Assembly (NCBI GenBank): GCA_040510575.1
Contig: JBEVIU010000131.1
Span: 1 to 29,099, forward strand
Length of the DNA: 29,099 nucleotides
From: DASUMF01 sp040510575
GTDB lineage: Bacteria > Actinomycetota > Acidimicrobiia > IMCC26256 > DASPTH01
Reading direction: 5' to 3'
Shown here: positions 25,229 to 29,099 of the stretch, one piece after another
Layout of the letters: each line of letters opens with the position of its first letter
Position numbering within the stretch: the first letter of the stretch is position 1
Position numbers and translations under genes: made by a program
Notes under the pieces: generated by a model
What the model was told of the DNA's origin: nothing
Database searches by the model: none
Seen by the model: only the letters and a program-made list of their open reading frames with translations

Positions 25229-26440
25229 GTGAACGATCTCCGTTACATCGACTCGGATGGTCACATCCTCGAGCACCCGACTGCGATGCCCGAGTACGCC
25301 GCGGCCGAGTTCCGGGACCGGATCTGGCACATCGAGACCGATGCCGACGGCCAGGAGTGGGAGGTCTTCGACGGCACGCGCGGTCCGTCGAACTTCCGTT
25401 CCTTCGCGGGAGCCGCGGGCTTCGACGACGAGAAGGTCGAAGCGATCATGCGCGGCGAGGTGCGCTACACGGAGTCGCGGCCCGCGGCGTGGGACGCCAA
25501 GCTCCGGCTGGTCGACATGGACATGGACCACATCGATCTCGCGGTGCTCTACCCGACGATGTTGCTCGGACTGCAGTCCAACCTTGATCTCGATTTCGGC
25601 ATCGCGCAGGCGCGTGCGTACAACGACTGGTGTGTCGACCACGTCGCCGAGGGCGATGGGCGGCTGTTCGGCTCGGGCGCGCTCCCGCCGATGCACGACG
25701 CAGCAGGTGTGCAAGCGTGCGCCGACGAGCTCCGGCGCGTCGCGACCTTGCCCGGCATGGTGTCGGTGTTCATGCGCCCGAACCCGTCGGTCGACTGGAA
25801 GCCGTTCATGGACCCCGTCTACGACCCGCTGTGGCAGGCAGCCGACGAGACCGGCCTGCCGATCGGGATCCACCCGTTCTTCGCCGCCGATCTCCCGGGC
25901 GCGGCGCAGGGCCTGCGACTCAACGAGGCGGTCGGGTCCCTGCAGGCGATGGCTGATCTCGCCGGATACGGCAGCGCGGCAACGGGTGGGTTGATCTTCA
26001 CGCAGGGCATCGCGAACGTCGTCGATGTGATGAGCGCGCTCTGCTTCATCACCGCAGGAGGCGTGTGCGAGCGGTTCCCGAACGCGAAGTTCATCTTCCT
26101 CGAGGCGAACGGTGGCTGGCTCGTTCCGTGGCTCGAGCGGCTCGACCACCACGTGAAGAAATTCGGGCGCGGCGCGAGCTGGTTGCAGTTGCTGCCGTCG
26201 GAGTACTTCCGGCGTCAGTGTTGGATCAGCTTCGACCCCGACGAGGCGATGCTGCGGGCCACCGCGGAGTCGCCGTTCTGCGGCGCCGATCGGATCATCT
26301 GGGCGTCGGACTACCCGCATCCCGACGCGAAGTTCCCGGGGGTCACCGAGGAGCTTGCCGAGGCGCTCGACGGATTGAGCTTCGAGCAGCAGCGCCAGAT
26401 CACCTCCGAGAGCGCGATCGAGCTCTACGGCATCGGCTGA
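25229..26440 (+). CDS. Amidohydrolase_2 family metal-dependent hydrolase/decarboxylase (copy C, close paralogue of copy A)
   Basis: This is a 403-aa protein. Start GTG 25229 has GGAGG 8 nt upstream; the longer open frame crosses the divergent promoter and is excluded. It aligns end to end with the copy at 18339-19577, sharing LRYIDSDGHILEHPT at the start (H12, E15), RAYNDWC, GMVSVFMRPNP, EANGGWLVPWLERLDHH, LPSEYFRRQCWISFDPDE, and SDYPHPDAKFPGVTEEL (D361). It lacks the extra loop QNQDGSYVPLEEYE of copy A. Such near-identity in core motifs implies a recent duplication with related substrates. Divergent from the double CoA-transferase and followed by a solute-binding protein gene 95 bp on. Confidence 0.92.
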   Translation: MNDLRYIDSDGHILEHPTAMPEYAAAEFRDRIWHIETDADGQEWEVFDGTRGPSNFRSFAGAAGFDDEKVEAIMRGEVRYTESRPAAWDAKLRLVDMDMDHIDLAVLYPTMLLGLQSNLDLDFGIAQARAYNDWCVDHVAEGDGRLFGSGALPPMHDAAGVQACADELRRVATLPGMVSVFMRPNPSVDWKPFMDPVYDPLWQAADETGLPIGIHPFFAADLPGAAQGLRLNEAVGSLQAMADLAGYGSAATGGLIFTQGIANVVDVMSALCFITAGGVCERFPNAKFIFLEANGGWLVPWLERLDHHVKKFGRGASWLQLLPSEYFRRQCWISFDPDEAMLRATAESPFCGADRIIWASDYPHPDAKFPGVTEELAEALDGLSFEQQRQITSESAIELYGIG

Positions 26441-26457
26441 CGTTCGGCGTGCCTTGA

Positions 26458-26471
26458 GATAGCTGGCGAAT
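26458..26471. promoter_or_regulatory. Weak operator-like site GATAGC-TG-GCGAAT
   Basis: This is a degenerate form of the palindrome seen at four other promoters, 64 bp upstream of the binding-protein ATG. TTGAGA at 26454-26459 overlaps its left edge and could be a -35 box. Two or more arm positions deviate, so by itself it would not be called; the matching distance from a cluster gene start supports it modestly. Confidence 0.35.
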
Positions 26472-26535
26472 TGCGACATGCTGCTGGCAGCGACGCCGGG
26501 CTGTCGGCAGTCGACGTGGATCCGGGGGGAGCACG

Positions 26536-27876
26536 ATGAAGGTTCACAGCCGTTCGGTCGCACGCGCACGGGTGGGAGTGATCGGAGCGATCGTCGCCGT
26601 CGTCGCTGCGAGCGTGTTCGTCGCCGCGCCGGCCCAGGCGGCAACCGCCTCGACGTGTCCTGACCCATCGGGCTCGGTCAAGATCGGGATGTCGTACTTC
26701 GGTGCCGTGGCCGGCGCGTACGAAGAGATCGGTGGCGACACCGAGGCTGCGGGGCCCAACCCGGACCAGGCCGTCATCGACGGCTACAAGGCCGGCATCG
26801 CGGCGATGAACGACGCCGGCGGTCTCAACGGCTGCGAGGTCGAGCCGGTGTTCTTCAACTTCTCGGCCCAGTCCGCTGACTACAACCAGACGTCGCAGCA
26901 AGAGTGCGCCGCGTTCACCCAGGACGCCAAGGTGGTCGCGGTGTACGCCGCCGCCTACGAGACGAAGGTCGCGGTGGACTGCTTCGCGAAGGCGAAGACC
27001 GCGTTCTTCCAGATCGGCACCAACTACCCGCCGTCGTGCACCGATCAGAAGACCTACGCAGGGTTCATCTACACGCCGTCCAGCGTGTACACCTGCCGGT
27101 TCAGCTCCTTCGTGAAGATGTGGGACGACGCCGGCCTGTTCCCGACCGACGCGAAGGTCGGCATCCTGGTGATGGACGACGGCTCGGGCCAGGGCCCGGC
27201 GCTCGCCGACAAGGTGTGGACGCCGGAGCTGAAGAAGCTGAAGATCCCCGTCACGACGTTCAAGTTCACCGGCGCCATCAACTCGCCGTCGTTCTCCCAG
27301 GTGAACGCGACCGTCGCCAACGCGGTGCTCCAGTTCAAGGCAGCCGGAGTGAACGTCGTCTTGTTCACGCCCGCCGGCGGCCAGGGTCCCGCGGCGTTCA
27401 TGCCGCAGGCCAAGACCCAGGCCTTCTTCCCGAACTACGGCCTCAACTCCGCCGACAACCTGGCCGTCGCGGCGGGGCTCGGCGGCGAGTCGATCAAGAC
27501 AGGCATCGCAGTGTCGTGGGCCGTCACCGACCTTCCGCTCACCCAGCAGCAGCAGCAACCCGCCAACTCGGCGGCCGAAGGGTGTGCCGAGTGGGCGCCG
27601 CCGAGCACGATCACGATCCCAGGGGCCTCGCCTTTCTGTGACTTCCTCAACTCGCTGCAGGCCGGGTTCAAGGGCGCCAAGAAGATGGACGCCCCCACCC
27701 TGTACAAGGGGATCACGGGTCTCGGCACGAGCTTCGTCTCGTCGCGCACCTACGACGGCGCCACGAAGTTCGCCAAGGGACGCACCGACGGGGCCACCAA
27801 GGCGATGATGCTCGAGTTCGACCCGACGACGAAGACGTTCCTGCCGATCGACGGGAAGCTCCTCACGATCCCGTAG
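26536..27876 (+). CDS. ABC transporter substrate-binding protein, branched-chain amino acid (Peripla_BP_6) type
   Basis: This is a 446-aa secreted solute receptor. ATG 26536 follows GGGGGAG. A Sec signal (basic SRSVARAR, hydrophobic core, cleavage after AQA at about residue 35) lacks a lipobox Cys. The mature part shows VKIGMSYFGAV, then AGIAAMNDAGGLNGCEVEP, the hallmark of LivJ/urea-type receptors, followed by KVGILVMDDGSGQGP and VNVVLFTPAGG. Several Cys residues (about eight) may form disulfides. A short Gln run encoded by CAG repeats precedes an EGCAEWAPPS segment. No permease or ATPase genes follow; the next gene is on the opposite strand. It probably delivers the cluster's growth substrate to a transporter encoded elsewhere. 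Confidence 0.9.
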   Translation: MKVHSRSVARARVGVIGAIVAVVAASVFVAAPAQAATASTCPDPSGSVKIGMSYFGAVAGAYEEIGGDTEAAGPNPDQAVIDGYKAGIAAMNDAGGLNGCEVEPVFFNFSAQSADYNQTSQQECAAFTQDAKVVAVYAAAYETKVAVDCFAKAKTAFFQIGTNYPPSCTDQKTYAGFIYTPSSVYTCRFSSFVKMWDDAGLFPTDAKVGILVMDDGSGQGPALADKVWTPELKKLKIPVTTFKFTGAINSPSFSQVNATVANAVLQFKAAGVNVVLFTPAGGQGPAAFMPQAKTQAFFPNYGLNSADNLAVAAGLGGESIKTGIAVSWAVTDLPLTQQQQQPANSAAEGCAEWAPPSTITIPGASPFCDFLNSLQAGFKGAKKMDAPTLYKGITGLGTSFVSSRTYDGATKFAKGRTDGATKAMMLEFDPTTKTFLPIDGKLLTIP

Positions 27877-27902
27877 GTCCGATCGCGCGCGCGTGTGGTC
27901 CG

Positions 27903-28685
27903 TCAGTACGAGCGGACGTGCACGGTGTCGAGCTTCTGGCCTCTGGGTCGGGTGACCACGTACACGTGGACGTCCGCCACATCGTCGACGGACTGCCCCG
28001 CGCTTCCCGCGCGGCCCTGCACCTTGGCCATGTAGCCGCGCTCGGTCCACAACGCGAGCGCAGTCTGCGTGTCGTCGGGGTCCCAGCTCCAGTCGGTCGA
28101 TCCGTCGCCGTCGAACGCGGTCCCTTGCACGACGACGGTGACGCGGATGTCGTCGTCCTGCACTTCGGTGATGAGCGTCCGGCTGAACGCCTCCAACGCG
28201 GCCTTCGACGCGACGTACATCGAGAGCATGGGGAACGGGTCGAGGGTCGACTCGCTCGACGTGTTGACGATGTCGCCTCCGCCCGCGGCGCGCAGCAGGG
28301 GGATGGCGGCACGGCAGGTGAAGACCGGTCCGAGGAAGTTCGTGCTGACCTGACGGATGATGTCGTCGTCGCTGACGTGCTCGACGAACGACGGTCGGTA
28401 CACCGCGGCATTGTTGACCAACACGTCGACGCGACCGAAGCGCTCTTCGACCTGCGTGAACGCGGCGCGCACGCTCTCGACGTCGCCGACGTCGGTGACG
28501 ATCGGCATGGAGCGAGGTCCGAGGGCGCGGGTCTCCTCGACAAGGCGCTCCTCACCCCGCGCGAGCAGGACGACATCGGCCCCCTCGGCCACGAACCGGC
28601 GCGCGATCGCGCGCCCGGAACCGCTGGTCGCGCCGGTCACCACTGCGACCTTGCCGGCGAGTTGCTCGCTCGTTCCCGAAGCCAT
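27903..28685 (-). CDS. SDR family oxidoreductase
   Basis: This is a 260-aa classical SDR. Motifs: VVTGATSGSGRAIARRF (Gly-rich loop, Ser in place of the more usual Ile), DVLVNNAAVYRPSF, catalytic S144 in NTSSES, and Y157/K161 in YVASK. Arg after strand 2 (LLARGEERL) suggests NADP(H) preference, unlike the two SDRs at 21101 and 21877. The C-terminus departs from the common GGxxxx ending: it has VVTRPRGQKLDTVHVRSY, seen in SDRs annotated as serine/sepiapterin-like. An operator-like palindrome lies only 8 bp above the ATG. It converges on the binding-protein gene with a 26-bp gap. Confidence 0.93.
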   Translation of the reverse strand: MASGTSEQLAGKVAVVTGATSGSGRAIARRFVAEGADVVLLARGEERLVEETRALGPRSMPIVTDVGDVESVRAAFTQVEERFGRVDVLVNNAAVYRPSFVEHVSDDDIIRQVSTNFLGPVFTCRAAIPLLRAAGGGDIVNTSSESTLDPFPMLSMYVASKAALEAFSRTLITEVQDDDIRVTVVVQGTAFDGDGSTDWSWDPDDTQTALALWTERGYMAKVQGRAGSAGQSVDDVADVHVYVVTRPRGQKLDTVHVRSY

Positions 28686-28693
28686 GGCAGGAG

Positions 28694-28707
28694 AATAGCG
28701 AGCTATT
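28694..28707. promoter_or_regulatory. Perfect operator-like palindrome AATAGC-GA-GCTATT
   Basis: This is the most symmetric of the shared sites (6-bp arms, 2-bp centre). On the minus strand its end provides TATTCT, a plausible -10 box, about 13 bp from the SDR ATG at 28685. There is no clear Shine-Dalgarno between, so a leaderless or near-leaderless transcript is possible. Confidence 0.65.
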
Positions 28708-28708
28708 T

Positions 28709-28815
28709 GTTCGACGCGGCTCGCGTGGGAGGCCGAGGATCGTCTCGCCGATGATGCTGCGCTGTACCTCCGACGTACCGGCGTAGACCGTGCCCGAGCG
28801 CGCGTTGACTCGCGT
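28709..28815 (-). pseudogene. Remnant of acyl-CoA dehydrogenase C-terminus
   Basis: Reading the minus strand from 28815, the frame encodes RSGTVYAGTSEVQRSIIGE followed by TILGLPRE, the signature end of acyl-CoA dehydrogenases. An in-frame TGA at 28816-28818 blocks it just upstream, and no stop appears before the SDR start at 28685. No other part of the enzyme is visible on the 5' side, so only about 30 codons of the gene survive. A deletion scar left beside the SDR is the simplest reading. The rest of 28686-28989 shows no gene I can support. Confidence 0.65.
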
Positions 28816-28989
28816 TCAGTGAGACCGTGGGTTGCGGTCCCGCGATGGCGCGCGCGGCCGAGCAGGGAAGTGGTCGAGGTCGACGAGCACGTGAAACGTT
28901 GTGAACCGAACCAGGTTGCAGGTCGTTGAGCACCGGTGCACGAACCGCGAAGCAGTCCGCGCGCGCCAAGCCCTTAAGTGACTGCAAGA

Positions 28990-29099
28990 TCACGACGTCA
29001 CCGCGATCCGCATCACCTCGCCGTTGCCCCAGTCGCCGACCAGGAGTGCGCCGTCGCTCGTGCGCAGCACCGGCACCGGGTGCTCGAACCCACCGAGAA
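28990..29099 (-). CDS. Probable glucose/sorbosone dehydrogenase-like beta-propeller protein (partial, C-terminal 35 codons)
   Basis: The minus-strand frame entering from the right edge reads GGFEHPVPVLRTSDGALLV then GDWGNGEVMRIAVTS and a TGA stop. The pattern 'H-P-x-P-V-L...DGALLVGDWGxGxxxRI' is typical of the last blade of PQQ-dependent sugar dehydrogenase/sorbosone dehydrogenase or NHL-repeat proteins. Only 35 codons are seen, so the family call is tentative, but codon usage and motif agree with a real gene end. Confidence 0.6.
   Translation of the reverse strand, partial: LGGFEHPVPVLRTSDGALLVGDWGNGEVMRIAVTS

Noticed and set aside
28716..28989. A possible tRNA or transposase fragment in the gap before the right-edge gene.
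   Set aside because: No cloverleaf or CCA-adjacent arms could be folded by eye, and no DDE or integrase motif or terminal repeat is visible.

Overview
The window looks like a chromosomal segment of a high-GC Actinomycetota bacterium. The evidence is strong G/C bias at third codon positions, many GTG starts, TetR-type control, and clusters of CaiB/BaiF CoA-transferases, SDRs, LLM flavoproteins and Amidohydrolase_2 proteins. An Acidimicrobiia-like or mycobacteria-like lineage is possible, but no marker gene settles it. There are no rRNA or tRNA genes, CRISPR arrays, insertion sequences or phage genes that I can recognise.

Region 1 (1-10134) is a nitrogen-scavenging locus. On the minus strand lie a TetR regulator and a NitT/TauT-type ABC importer (binding protein, permease, ATPase; the ATPase runs off the left edge). 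Divergent from tetR, on the plus strand, is a tightly packed operon: two DUF1989 proteins ('urea carboxylase-associated proteins'), a 1208-aa biotin-dependent 'urea carboxylase', and an allophanate hydrolase. Genes overlap or nearly touch. Gene content and an Asp in the carboxylase substrate region suggest that the real substrate is guanidine: guanidine -> carboxyguanidine -> allophanate -> 2 NH3 + 2 CO2. No guanidine riboswitch is visible. Instead there is a clean palindrome, CGAAACA-N6-TGTTTCG, in front of the transporter operon.

Region 2 (10141-13378, minus) is an envelope pair: a lipoprotein with two META domains followed by a large membrane protein that joins a kinase-like domain to an LPG-synthase/flippase-type membrane domain.

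Region 3 (13612-28685) is a CoA-linked catabolic cluster of unknown substrate. It holds a CaiB/BaiF CoA-transferase, an SDR and an aldehyde dehydrogenase (plus); an LLM flavin oxidoreductase and two Amidohydrolase_2 proteins (minus); two overlapping SDRs (plus); a double-length CoA-transferase (minus); a third amidohydrolase that is a close paralogue of the first (plus); an ABC-type amino-acid-like binding protein (plus); and another SDR (minus). A 14-bp palindrome, AATAGC-NN-GCTATT, recurs with small variations in four of its promoter regions and more weakly in a fifth. This suggests one regulator controls a local regulon whose regulator gene is not in the window.

The right end (28686-29099) holds a decayed acyl-CoA dehydrogenase tail and the last 35 codons of a probable glucose/sorbosone dehydrogenase-like beta-propeller gene.
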